Positions 22,667 to 33,662 of a stretch of 64,000 bases of DNA are shown in pieces. Below the pieces are notes generated by a model. The model was not told the DNA's origin. It searched no databases and saw only the letters and a program-made list of their open reading frames with translations. Both the position numbers and the translations under genes were made by a program. Numbering within the stretch: the stretch's first letter is position 1; every line of letters begins with the position of its first letter. The stretch is from Phaseolus vulgaris (Eukaryota; Streptophyta; Magnoliopsida; Fabales; Fabaceae), in contig NC_023749.2 in assembly GCF_000499845.2 (NCBI RefSeq), forward strand, positions 31,203,699 to 31,267,698, written 5' to 3'.

Positions 22667-22817
22667 ATAATGTGTTTGTAATGGCTGTAGGAATCCACGC
22701 TGAGGATAAAATCACGGTGAATAAGTAGAAATTAAAATGTGTTGCAAAAAAAAACATGAATATCCAAATCTTGTACTTCTCATTAGTTTTTTTTCAGTGA
22801 AATCCAAGTCTAACTTA

Positions 22818-23532
22818 GGGTGTGTTTGTTTTCATGGGAGAGGAAGGAGGGGGAGGAGGGAGGGAGTGTTTTTTGTGTTTGTTTCAAGGGTTTTGAGGGT
22901 GGGGGAGTGGATGGGGGAGAGGGTGAGTGTTTTTTTTCATTCTTCACAAAATGAAGAGATTTGTGGGGATTAAGTAGGATAGTTGTATTTTACCAAAATA
23001 CCCTTAGACATGCATTTTATTAAAATATCAAAATTAAATATTACATAAATTTATTTATAATTTCAAAAATATTTAATTATACTATTAATAACAACATACA
23101 ATTATAAATAATGAAAATAAAAAAATACAAAAAGTTATAATATTAACAAAATATATATAGTTATATAAAATAATAAATTTATATAATAATAAATATTATT
23201 TTCATAAATTTTAATATATTTAATAATTTTATTTCAATTTAACACAAAAATAATTTCTATTATATTTATTAATTTTTTATTATAAAATATAAGTAATTAT
23301 GAATATTATATATTAAAAAGTTAATTAATTCAAACCTACACACAAAAAGAATCATAATTCATTATTTTAATAACAAGGACAAATTTGTAAACTTACACTA
23401 AACCATCATCACAAATCCACTCTATCATCCCTCAATCCAAACAACCTCACATATCCTCACTCATCCTCTATAATCCTCACAAATCCACTCCCTCCCCTCC
23501 TCACAAATTCCCTCCTCAATCCAAACAGAGCC
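22818..23532. mobile_element. PIF/Harbinger-type MITE (715 bp, target TTA)
   Basis: The left end GGGTGTGTTTG and the inverted right end (GGCTCTGTTTG) are flanked by TTA on both sides (22815-22817 and 23533-23535), the usual 3-bp target of PIF/Harbinger elements. G-rich DNA at the left (GGAGGGAGGGAG) mirrors C-rich DNA at the right (CCACTCCCTCCCCTCC). There is no coding capacity. Confidence 0.75.
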
Positions 23533-23535
23533 TTA

Positions 23536-26500
23536 AGAACTCACTCAATATCATCAGGAAGTTATCATATACATCTGCCAGAACTAACCTGATGGAGGAG
23601 AACTCCAAGTAAGTACACCCATTGGTACCTACATTTTTTATAAGATTATACATAACCCCTGACCAATCCCCCCAGTACCTAATTTGATACCCCCATAATG
23701 CCTGAAATTTAATATAGATTACAATACAAATTTATATTCCAAATCCAGCATCAAAACAAAACAGCTTAGTGCTTATTACACATAACACAGTAAAAGGCTT
23801 ATGTACAAAACCATCAAAAAGAAAATCCCACTGATAGTCTTAAAGGTTTTGGTTAATGCACAAGACTTACAGTTAGCTTTCTGTTTTAAGTTTGTTGATA
23901 GTTTTTATAACTGTTATATATGCATACATACATATATATTCAAGCATTGTTGTTAGATGATTGGTACTTAGTTTTGCTTTTATCTTGTAATCAAAACTTT
24001 ATACAACTCCCTTCCCTTTTCAATGCAATTCAGTTTTTCTTTTGTGTAAGTTTAAATGAATTAAAATTTTCTAATATATAATATTGATAATTACTTGTAT
24101 TTTTTAATAAAATATAAAAATAATAATAAAAAATATTTTTATGTTAAATTAAAATAAATTTATTACATATATTAAAAATTATAAAAAATATTATTTATGT
24201 GTTATTGATTTTATAATTTTATTTTTTTTATTTTTATTATTTATAATTAAATGTGTATGCGTATTTTTTATTTTTATTATTATTATATGTGTATTTGTAT
24301 CTTTTAAATATCAAATTATATATATTCTAAAAAAATTAAATTATTTTTTAAAGATATGACCATAAATTTGATATTCTGCGTATTATTAAAAAAAATATAT
24401 TATTAACAAATATATTCATTAATTATCATTTATAAATTTTTTCAATTTTAAAAAATTATAAATTTTATTTATTATTTTCTTACTTGTGTATTCTTATTAA
24501 AATTAGAAAAAAAATAACTATTATGATTGATAAATATTATAATTTATTTTATTTTTATAAAAAAATAAAGAAATGAATAGAAAAGTAAAAAAAGACATAA
24601 TAAAAGTGGAAGAAGAAAAAACAGAAAAAAAAAAAAATTCTTGGTGAACCACAAATTTTCAGTAGGAGAAAAAAAAAGTTAAATAATTTATATATATAAT
24701 TTTGTTTCGCAGGATACTTCTACGTCTAAAGACTAGTTATAAAAAGGAATTACATTTTTATACATAATTAACTGAAACAGAGGCATGAGACATGTGTATC
24801 CACATCTTTTATTTTGATTATTAATGTGTATTTGTATTTTATAATATTATTAAATATTCAATTTTTTATTTCTTTATCTATATTTTTTATTTATTTATTT
24901 ATTTTTATTATTATTAATATTATTTATTTATATTTTTTATTTTTATCATTACTATATATTTGTATTTTTTATTTTTATCATTGTCATATATGTTTTTATA
25001 TTTATTAAAATAAAATATAAATTCATATTCAAACATTTTTTATATCAAATTTTATATTTACAGTTTTTACTTTTATCATTATCATATATGTATTTATATT
25101 TATTAAAATAAACTATAAATTTATATTGTAATATTTTAATTCATCAAAAATTTATGTGTATTTATATTTTTTTATGTATTTGTATTTTTTTATTTTTATC
25201 ATTATTATATACCCGTAATTTTTATTTTATCACTAGCATATGTGTGTTTTTATTTATTAATTAAAAGAAACTATAATACATAATATACAATTTATTTTTA
25301 CTATTTTTTAATTTTATTCCAAATTTGTTTTTCTTAAATGTATTTTTTAAATGAAATGAATGGCAATTTTTAAAAAAATTAGATGCATATAAAAGGTTCT
25401 CAGGTGTAGGAAATTACCTACTAATATAAGAAAAATAATACAACAATACATTTTGAGTGGTTTATTTTGATTAATTACAATAGAATTGGTCTATACGACT
25501 TAAGATCATCAGTGAAGCTAGATGATATCTGATAGCTTTTCATACATAATGTACCATCAAACAACAACTTATATATTATTCCAAATGTATGACATCAATT
25601 TCATACAATTCTCATCATTCATATATAATACATATCATTCAATCACATAACATTTTAAAATTCATAACATTCAAGAACCTTTCCAATATCAAAAACAACA
25701 TTTAACTTTCAAACTATCAAAATCTAATATTTATACATGTTCACACAACATAAAATCAAACAATCTGATAAGATAACATCATTGTAAGAGAAATTGAAAC
25801 TTGAGACCACTTTCCCTTCACATTCAGATCTTCTAGCCTAGAGTACTATTGAAAGTTAAAGTTAGATTCCCTTACCTATAATTTCTTATCCCAAGGAAGT
25901 TCCTGTTTAAGTAGGAAAACCACTCTAAAATCTAGGGACATGAAACAGTTATTACAACATTGACAAATTTTAGTATGTGGTTAAGTTGAGAGAAATACTT
26001 TTCTCAACTATTTCCATCAAGATTGATGACTAAATCCTAAGAAAAAATAGAGAATAAATAATCTTTAGAGTAAAAATAAACTTCCTCTCTTTAAAAATTT
26101 GATCCGACAAAATTGTAGCTTAATTTCTCAAGTATTATAAAATGTGATCAGAAATAGATAAATTATGGACTGATAAATGAAGAAAGAAAATATAGATGTG
26201 GAGAGATGAAGGAAAGAAAATGAGAGGAGGTTGCTGCTTACGGGAGTACAAGTACGAGTATTTTTTGTATTTTTAATTTAAATGACTAGACAAATCAAAC
26301 AAAAATTGAAAACAAAATTAGCACGATATCTAAAAAATATGTCAAGATGACTTAATAGAATTATTAATATATAAAAACTAAAGACTTAAATTCCCCATCG
26401 TACTGTTAAATTTTTACACAAAGTAAATTTTTTGACACTCAAAAAATGATATTATTTTATTTAAAATTTTGTTTATTTAAAATTTTGTTTATATTTATTT

Positions 26501-26560
26501 TTATTAATTAAATATAATATTTTATCATTAAAAAAGTTGTAAGAAGAAAGTAACAGAAAA
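23536..26560. other. AT-rich intergenic DNA with low-complexity repeats
   Basis: I see no gene. About 24180-25330 is dominated by TTTTTATTTTTATTATT-like runs. A unit of about 100 bp with TCATATATG and TTTATTAAAATAAA is repeated near 24970 and 25070. The last part (25400-26560) is unremarkable. Confidence 0.5.
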
Positions 26561-26632
26561 AAATATAAATGTGAAAGAATTATTAATGAAGAATCCAATA
26601 GTTGTAGTAATAAGAGGCATTCCCCCGATTTG

Positions 26633-26689
26633 CCACGTGTCTGAAACCAAAAGCGCTGAACAAACAAACCATAACACATGGCATGCATG
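26633..26689 (+). promoter_or_regulatory. Seed-type promoter sites: ABRE/G-box and RY element
   Basis: CCACGTGTC at 26633-26641 is a strong abscisic-acid response element, and CATGCATG at 26682-26689 is a perfect RY repeat. They are 41 bp apart and 210-265 bp upstream of the LEA gene's ATG. ABRE plus RY is the classic pairing used by ABI5-type bZIPs and ABI3/FUS3 B3 factors in maturing seeds (established for LEA and storage-protein promoters). Confidence 0.75.
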
Positions 26690-26897
26690 TTATCGAAACA
26701 CTCTCACACGTTGTAATACCTACAAATCATACATTGTACCACTTGTCCCCTCCATGCAAACCTCATCCACCACCACCTCTTCAAACCGACACAACCCTTC
26801 TTTTTAAGCACCTCCACTCCACAACGCAAACCAAATTCAAACTCCACAAAAGAAAACAAACCCGTGTTTTTTGTGCGCAAGAGAGAACAAAAAAACA

Positions 26898-29199
26898 ATG
26901 GCATCTCAGCAAATGCCTCGCAGAGACCCCAGCAAGAAGGTTAAAGAGAGAGAGGATCACGCTGAGGCAGATGGAAAGAAGTCATTTGGTGAGAAGGGGA
27001 GGGGTCAGAGAGAGTTGGTTTCTGATAGAGCTAGTTCTGGTAATATAGTTAAGGACAAGGAGGTTGAAGAAGGAAGAAGAGGAGGAGAAAGTGGTGGTGA
27101 CCAGAAGTTTGAAATGAAAGCTGAAGAGAAAAAGGATTTTGGAGAAAAAGCTAAACTCGAGGGAAGAACAAGAGTGGTGGAGGGAAAAGAGTGGAACGAA
27201 GAGGAGAAACGAAGAAACAATCGTCCAAGAGGAAAAGTAGAGGCAGAGAAAACAAGAGCAATGGAAAAAACAAGAGAGGAAGCTCAAAGAAGAGAGAAAG
27301 ATGAAACCAAAGAGGTAAAAATTAAAACTAAAGCCTCTTACATGCTTTCTTTGTATCATAATTGTGCCTATATGACTCAGTACTTTCCAATGAAGGAAAA
27401 GTTACAACATAGTGTGGATTGTCACCTGGTCATGGCTAGCTATTTACATAATATATAATCGAATTTTATTAACCATTTTTTTTACAGATTGAAAAACATT
27501 CAAATATATGTTATTTGGTAATAATCATGGAGATTGTGTGAATTTAAGCATACTCTAAAGGGGTCTTCTCATTTGAGTTTCTGTATTGTTAACCCTTCAA
27601 AGGGGGCCTTTTAAAAGTGATTATAATTGCAGTAAAACAAAGTGTCTTCATATATAATTTTAACATTTTCTGATTGTTGGTTTATCCTAGGATGGAGGTG
27701 AAGAAGGAAGAGCAAGAGAGAGTGGTAGGAGTGTTAATCATGTGGGGAAATTTGAAACAGAAGGTGAAGAGAAGGGTCCGGTTGAAAAAGAAGAACTCGA
27801 GAGAAGAGCAAGACAGGTAGAGGGAGAAGAGTGGAGCAAAGAGGATAAACAAAGAAATATTCCAAGAGGAAAAGTAAAAGCAGAGAAAGCAAGACTAGAA
27901 GCTAAAGGAATAGAAAAAGCTGAAACCAAAGAGGTAAAAATTGGTTATGGGTAGTGCTATGATGGACTAAACTCAACTCATAGTCCAAACTTGGATCTTT
28001 CTAACTTTATTTTCCGGAATGAAAAGACGAGTTTGTATTATTAATCCTTCCTTAAATACTTGTTTAAAAGTAAATAAAGTTGTAGTAATACAAACTATCT
28101 TCACCAATTATTTTAACATTTTGGGATTATTAATTTATTATAGGGTGGTGGTGAGGAACAAGGAAGAGGAAGAGAACAAAATGAACAGCCTAGCCTGGAA
28201 GATATTTCCAAGTACAGAGCCGAAGCTCAACAAAAAGCAATGAATGTAATTGAAGCTGCTAAGGAGAGGTATGAAAGAGAGGGAAAAAAACAAGCTGAAA
28301 TTGAAGCTGCCAAAGAGAGAAACAATCAGGGAAATGAAGAGGAGACACAGGCAAAAGAAGTCACAAGAGAGAAGAAGGGTCAAGAAGGAAATCTTGAAGA
28401 AGGAGTTAAGGGCCAGAAGGCTTCTGGTGAAGCAAAGGACAGGACTGGTACAGTGGACCTCACTACACCACCTGATGAGAAGGCCAGATCTGGTGGTGGC
28501 ATGAATGCTCAGAATGTTGGAGAGGAAGCTGCACAAGATAAAGATGTCCCAGTGGAAACTGGCAAGAGTGCTTCCGAAGTGGCTGCGGATTTGAGGGACA
28601 ATGCTATACTGACAGGTTGGAGTGCTGCTCTTTACTCTACTGAGATTACTGTGGAGGGAACCAAGGCTGCCACTAATGCAGTTGAGGAAGCAGTTGAGTA
28701 TTTAGGCCACAAGGCTTATGAGCTTGCTGCCAACTCACTGGATACTGCTACGGGTTTAGCTGCTGCAACTGGTGAGAAGGCCAAGGAGTACACTGCAAGG
28801 AAGAAAGAGGAGGCAGAGCGGGCTCTGGAGGCCAAAAAAGAAGCTCAGAATCAGGTGGTTGGGGAAAGGGAACAGAAACCATTTGGAAGCATCATTGGAG
28901 AAACACTAGGCAGTGCTGCACAGACAATGAAGAAGCCATTGGATAAAGCCACTGAGGGAGGGAGGGAGGCGTTGGGAGCAGTTGGTGAAACTGTGAAGGA
29001 GATTGGAGAGAGCATGGTGAAACCAGTAAAGAATGTGCATCAACATCAAAGTGAAGGGGGAGAGGGAGGGGTGTTGAATGCCATAGGTGAAACCATATCA
29101 GAAATAGCAGAGACAACTAGAATGATGGTTGCAGGAGAGGGAGAAAAGGAAAAACCAAAATCACATGAATATGAACATGCAGACTTGAAGCGTGATTAA
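26898..29199 (+). CDS. SBP65-like seed LEA protein, 3 exons, 571 aa
   Basis: Exons are 26898-27314, 27691-27933 and 28144-29199; all junctions are phase 0 (417, 243 and 1056 bp). Donors are both AAAGAG|GTAAAAATT; acceptors are ATCCTAG|GATGG and TTATAG|GGTGG. The protein is extremely hydrophilic, rich in Glu, Lys and Ala. It matches the pea seed biotin protein SBP65 (LEA group) in its C-terminal half: GWSAALYSTEITVEGTKAA, AKEYTARKKEEAERALEAK, IIGETLGSAAQ and VLNAIGETISEIAETTRMM. These proteins accumulate in the embryo late in maturation and are thought to protect against desiccation; SBP65 also binds biotin covalently. I could not place a biotinyl-lysine site with confidence. Exons 1 and 2 are internally related (see findings). 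The length is close to SBP65 (about 550 aa). Confidence 0.88.
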
Positions 29200-29262
29200 T
29201 AGTGTACATTAAGTTGCATGGCTATGTTCCTAACTGAGTTTGTTTATGGAAGGAAATCCATC

Positions 29263-29268
29263 AATAAA
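29263..29268 (+). terminator. Poly(A) signal of the LEA gene
   Basis: AATAAA about 64 bp after the stop codon, in the context ATCAATAAATAAG. Confidence 0.6.
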
Positions 29269-29350
29269 TAAGAATCATATACTTTTAAAATAAAGTTAGT
29301 TTATATGGGAATATCTATCATACAGTACTACTTGTCTAAAATTTCCACTT

Positions 29351-29435
29351 TTTGTGGAGTTGTAAATAAATAAGAATGTTTTTTGTGATTCTTTTGTGGA
29401 GTTGTAAATAAATATGAATGTCTTTTTGTGATTCT
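29351..29435. repeat. Tandem duplication of a 42/43-bp unit
   Basis: TTTGTGGAGTTGTAAATAAA is found at 29351 and 29393, each followed by a GAATGT...TTTTGTGATTCT block. The copies are almost identical. They lie downstream of the LEA gene. Confidence 0.85.
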
Positions 29436-29571
29436 ATATGGTAGTAATAATGCATAGATCTCGCACTGTTTCTGTATACTATTCATGTATCTATCTACTT
29501 GTGGAATGCCATTAATTAATTATTTAGTTGTACTTCAATTTTTTCTTTGTTATAGTGAGTATATATTAAAC

Positions 29572-29909
29572 TGTTTGAGTGAGAAAATATTGTGTATGAA
29601 GTTATGAAGTGAGAAGGGGCACACAGAGAATAAAAAAGGTATTATTAGGGTTGAATGACGGAAGAAGAAATGTGTGAAGAGAGGAAGAGTGAAACCGATT
29701 TGTCCAAAAATGCAATGGGTTGTTTCTTCATGCTTCTCACCTCTTTCTGGTGGCATCGTAAGGATATAATTGGAGTGGGCATTCAGAGAAGTGAAAAAGA
29801 AAATATTATTGAAAAAGCTTATTTAGAGTCTAAGCAATTTATATGACAGAGACTAATAAAGAGAGAAAGGCACACTAACTAAATAGTGTAACAGATATAT
29901 TATTTAACA
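29572..29909 (-). repeat. Putative 3' LTR of the copia fossil
   Basis: On the minus strand it starts TGTTAAATAAT directly after the polypurine run and may end ACTCAAACA at 29572, about 338 bp. The other LTR is not in view, so the lower limit is a guess from the TG...CA rule. Confidence 0.4.
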
Positions 29910-30149
29910 TCTCTCTCTTAAACTTATGGTGGTGAAAATTGGTTCATAAGTTTACATCTAAACTTGGAAAAAATGGCATCAGATATTCGTTTTGTCACCA
30001 AATCAAATATTGAGAGCTTTGTTTTAGATTTAAGCTTTGTTTTAGAGTGAAGCACTGAATTAGAGGTAAGAAGAAGAGTTCTAGCATTATCACAATATAT
30101 CTTATTATGAATCTCAGGGAATAAGGATGAATCTCAGTGAATAAGGATT

Positions 30150-30900
30150 AGGACTGAGTAACACTTCTATATTTTACATAAGAGTTACTCCTACAAACAA
30201 CTTTTTATTTTCGAGATAATCAACCAGATTATGACCATGCCCAACATATATATTGGACGTTGAATTCCTGTCATCAAGATTAGAGTCATAGGAAGGAGAA
30301 ATGCAAGGAGAAATGTAAGGTGACCGTAAGATAGCGAAGAATCCTCTTGACTAGTTTTTAAGTGATGTAGTAGATGAAGGGGTGCATAAATGGACATAAT
30401 TTGTTAACTGGAAAAGAAAGTTAACTGAAAAAGAAAGTTTAGGATAATTTAGAGTAATATATTGAAGAGCTCCAACAATGGAATGATACATAGTTGGATT
30501 ATTAACAACTGCAAAACTATCAATGATTAACCGTGATCCATCAATAGTTAATTGTGACATCGACACCGTTAATTGTGACATCCAGCATTGCAGCATGTTG
30601 AAGAATATCTCTTGTTTGAGACAAATGAAGGGCGCCATCACCAAGTCAAGCTACCTCAATATCCAGAAAATAGGGAAGTTTGCTTAAATCTTTCAAAGCA
30701 AAGTTGTCGCTTAATTGTGTAATGAACCATTTGATTAAATTAGATAAGGTACCAGTAATTATGATATCATCGACATAAATAAAAATAATGAGAGTTTCAT
30801 TAGTTGTAAAACGTAGAAAAAGAGACGAATCACTTTCAGAGGAATGAAAACCCATATTAATAAGAGTATTAGAGGGTTTAAGAAACCAAGATTGTGGGGC
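30150..30900 (-). pseudogene. Copia reverse transcriptase/RNase H remnant
   Basis: The minus strand shows FIYVDDIIITGTLSNLI (about 30780-30730), the copia catalytic YVDD, then a ...YHSIVGALQYITLNYPKLSF block at about 30490-30430 and HLLHHLKT at about 30370. These landmarks stand in the right order but in different frames, with stops and an insertion of low-complexity residues. It is non-functional. Confidence 0.8.
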
Positions 30901-31469
30901 TTGTTTTAAGTCATAAATCGCCTTATGAAGCTTGCAAACAAGAGTGAAGTTAGTGATGAAAAGTCGGGAAGTTGTTGCATGTAGACGTTTTTAGTGAGAT
31001 TTCCATTCAAGAAAGCATTGTTTATATCAAGCTAATGTATAGGCTAGCGTGCATACAATGCCATAGTAAGAACAAGTCATATAGTAGTTTGTTTGATAAT
31101 AGGGTTAAATGTGTTAATGAAATAAAAACCTTCAGATTAACGATAACCTTTAGCAACTAGTTTGGCTTTGTGCCTTTGTAGAGTACCTTCAACATTAAAC
31201 TTATGTAATTGGTTCTAACTACTGTTGAGTAGTGGAGGTGTGAAAAAATTTGGGTTTATAGATGCCAGCCTTAGCAGTGTTGTTATTAGATGAACATTGG
31301 TACTATTAGTTTGTGTTTCCAAAGGAGAAGGTATGGTGTCTACATAAATGGGTGAGGTACTAGCAGAAATGAGTGAGTTACTAGCAGAAGAATTATCAAG
31401 ATTATTATTGGTAACAATATCATGAAAAACATCATGAAAAACAGATGAAATTTCAATTAAAGAGGGAGA

Positions 31470-32215
31470 AGAGGTGATGCAGCCATGAAAGGAGCATCAC
31501 CATCTAAACTAGCCCAACTCTACAAAAAGATGGTCAAGAGCAAAAAAGACTATTCAAGGCTAGGACACAAGGCCCTACCATCCCTTAAAAGATCACCAAG
31601 AGCAAAACACTAGAGCATAGGCCATGATCCCAACTATTATTTATTTTAATCTTAATAAAAGGTGTTAAAAAACATCAAAATTGGGCTTGTTTATGGCTCA
31701 TAGAGAAACACTAACATCTAGAAGATCTCCAATGTGCAACCCTAGTCACATTCCCACATTAAGCTCATGCTTAAATGTGAGAAGCATGAATCTCTTAGAT
31801 CCTCTTTTAGTGGCATGGAATTAGGGAGCTTGAGCATGTTTAATTTGAATTTGAGTTTCCCTCCACTCTCTAAACCTCACAAGCAAATGGATAAAGACTG
31901 ACCCAAGGAATAAGAATGCAAGTGAAAATTAAGAAATTAAAAGACACTAGAATGAGAGATTGGCAGAAATAAAACAAATGGATTTTAGAGACTAGGGAAA
32001 AAGTACTTAGATGGTTGAAGACTTCATTGGAGGTGGAGGGATTGAGGAATCACGCCACTTGGAGGAGGAGGAACCCAATATAAATTATTATTGGAGTCGC
32101 TATTTGAAGCATCTTTGTCAAGATAAGACTCAGAGAAAACTAGATGTCAGAAATTCACTCAAGTAGAGTTTATTTACTCAAAATGTGTTGTGAATTACAA
32201 TAAGAGGTGACCACC
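31470..32215. mobile_element. Rearranged Reina-family fragment (two orientations)
   Basis: 31480-31620 resembles the extreme 3' end of the Reina pol region at 55440-55580 (LAQLYKKMVKSK-like reading, then an AAATTGGGC block). 32030-32210 contains the same LTR parts as 55870-56010 but reversed: CACGCCACTTGGAGGAGGAGG and CAAGATAAGACTCA. The piece sits inside the copia fossil. The exact ends are unclear. Confidence 0.5.
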
Positions 32216-32427
32216 TGTTTAACTCAATATGTAAGTTTACTAAATCAACTCATATCAAGAGGAAACAGCCGTTAATGGATTAGTGAAAGTAATAGGAGAA
32301 GATGCAAAAGATATAATAGGAAGAAAAGGATTATCAAATAAAGAATAAGGAAACAAGCACTCATACATGACGAGATAAAATAAATTTTATAGAAGGTTGT
32401 AAACATATATAACCTTTGTTACAAATA

Positions 32428-33060
32428 TTATAACCTAAGAACAAACACAGAGAGGAGCGAAAAATTTATGTTGATTATATGTCTTAAAAGAAAATAGCAA
32501 GCATAGCGCGAAACCTTTAAAAAATCATAATTTGGTTTATATAAAAACAATGTTTCATAAGGGCTTTTATTAAGCAAAACATATGTGGGAAAATTGTTAA
32601 TAATTTGAACAATAGAAGAGAAAGATTCACCCCAAAATTTGAGAGGCAAAGATGCACCAACAAGCAAAGAAAGACTCATGTCCACAATATGTCTATGTTT
32701 GCACTCGATTGAGTCATTCTTCTCATGTAAGTGAGGATAAATGAGACGGTGATGAATACCATGAGAAGCAAGATAAGTTTTAAGAGATAAGAATTCTTTA
32801 GCATTACCACTCTGAATGGATTTTAAAATGTGACCCGTTTGAGTTTCTAAATACAAATTAAATTGAATAAATACATTCATAACTTGTGATTTTGAGTGCT
32901 AAAGATAAAACCATGTGTAACGTGAAAAAGTTTTAAAAAAAAAAGCAATATAATGTTTGGGTCCTTTAGAAGAAGATACTGGAGAAGGTTCCCGAATGTC
33001 AATAAAACCAATTGAAGCGGTTTAGTGTAAACAATATGTGAATTAAAAAAAAAAAGAGTT
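32428..33060 (-). pseudogene. Copia integrase remnant
   Basis: On the minus strand: a GFIDIREPSPVSSSKGPKHY-like core start (about 33010), then GHILKSIQSGNAKEFLSLKT (about 32835), SHGIHHRLIYPH, ECKHRHIVDMSLSLLVGASL and KSPYETLFLYKPNYDFLKV. The order matches the copia integrase core. The stretch 32880-32428 is one open frame, but its first part is frameshifted. The second catalytic residue appears as an Asn (SGNAKEF). Confidence 0.8.
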
Positions 33061-33264
33061 GATGAGATTTAGTTTTAACACATGTTTGGCAAAAGAAATC
33101 ACGTTTAGAAGAAGTGAGTGGAGTAAGTGCGATAGTCAGAGGTGTGCGTTTATAGTTAATTTTTTCGTTTCTGGTATAATTGCAAATAAGTGAAAAACCA
33201 ACGAAAAATCAACTTTTTTTTCACCACATAACCAACATAAATCTCCAAAGCTGGATGACTATAC

Positions 33265-33583
33265 TGTTGATTTTGGCTTAATCCCAAGTCCCACATCGGT
33301 GGGTTCATTGTTTGGGAAGGAGGTTTGAGGGTTATATATTAACATCCCCTCCTTCACTGTTATATATCCCAATTTGTAATATCTTCTCTCATAATAATAA
33401 AAGGGAGTTGTTTTTGCTGTGCTCGGAGATTAGGCTAAACAGGCCGAACTCCGTTAACAATTTTCGGGTGTGTTTTTTCCTCTTTATCTCTTTTATTATT
33501 TCGCTTTATTTATTCAATATTATTTGTCGGGTAGCTCTGTTAGGGTTTTGTTTTAGTGGGAAAATTACCCGTTTTTCCCAACA
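33265..33583 (+). repeat. 5' LTR of Tork-like element (319 bp)
   Basis: Starts TGTTGATTTTGG and ends TTTCCCAACA. It contains GGTTATATATTAAC and a TAATAATAAAAGGG block that could serve as TATA and poly(A) signals. Confidence 0.95.
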
Positions 33584-33585
33584 AG

Positions 33586-33598
33586 TGGTATCAAGAGC
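33586..33598 (+). other. Primer-binding site (initiator Met tRNA type)
   Basis: TGGTATCAAGAGC lies two bases after the LTR end. It matches the 3' end complement of plant initiator Met tRNA (TGGTATCAGAGC) with one extra A. Confidence 0.85.
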
Positions 33599-33662
33599 CG
33601 AAGGTTCACCTTGGGTTGTTTGAAATTATTTGTAATATTGAATATTATATTTTGAGTTTGTA

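Larger units (their letters stand above)
29572..33264 (-). mobile_element. Old Ty1/copia fossil (minus), split by the young Tork element
   Basis: Read on the minus strand the order is gag zinc knuckle (38170-38121, then 33264), integrase (about 33060-32430), reverse transcriptase (about 30855-30650), RNase H remnants and a 3' LTR ending at 29572. Every segment has frameshifts or stops. A polypurine run (TTTAAGAGAGAGA) lies directly before the LTR start at 29909. The Tork element landed in the gag zinc knuckle, and a Reina-derived fragment (31470-32215) separates integrase from reverse transcriptase. Confidence 0.78.

Noticed and set aside
26982..27359. Minus-strand open frame of 125 codons
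   Set aside because: It is the Ser/Phe-rich complement of the Glu/Lys-rich LEA exon 1.
29655..29846. Plus-strand 63-codon open frame
   Set aside because: It falls inside the putative LTR of the copia fossil and matches nothing I know.
33586..33598. Possible tRNA gene
   Set aside because: Only the tRNA 3'-end complement is present; it is a primer-binding site.
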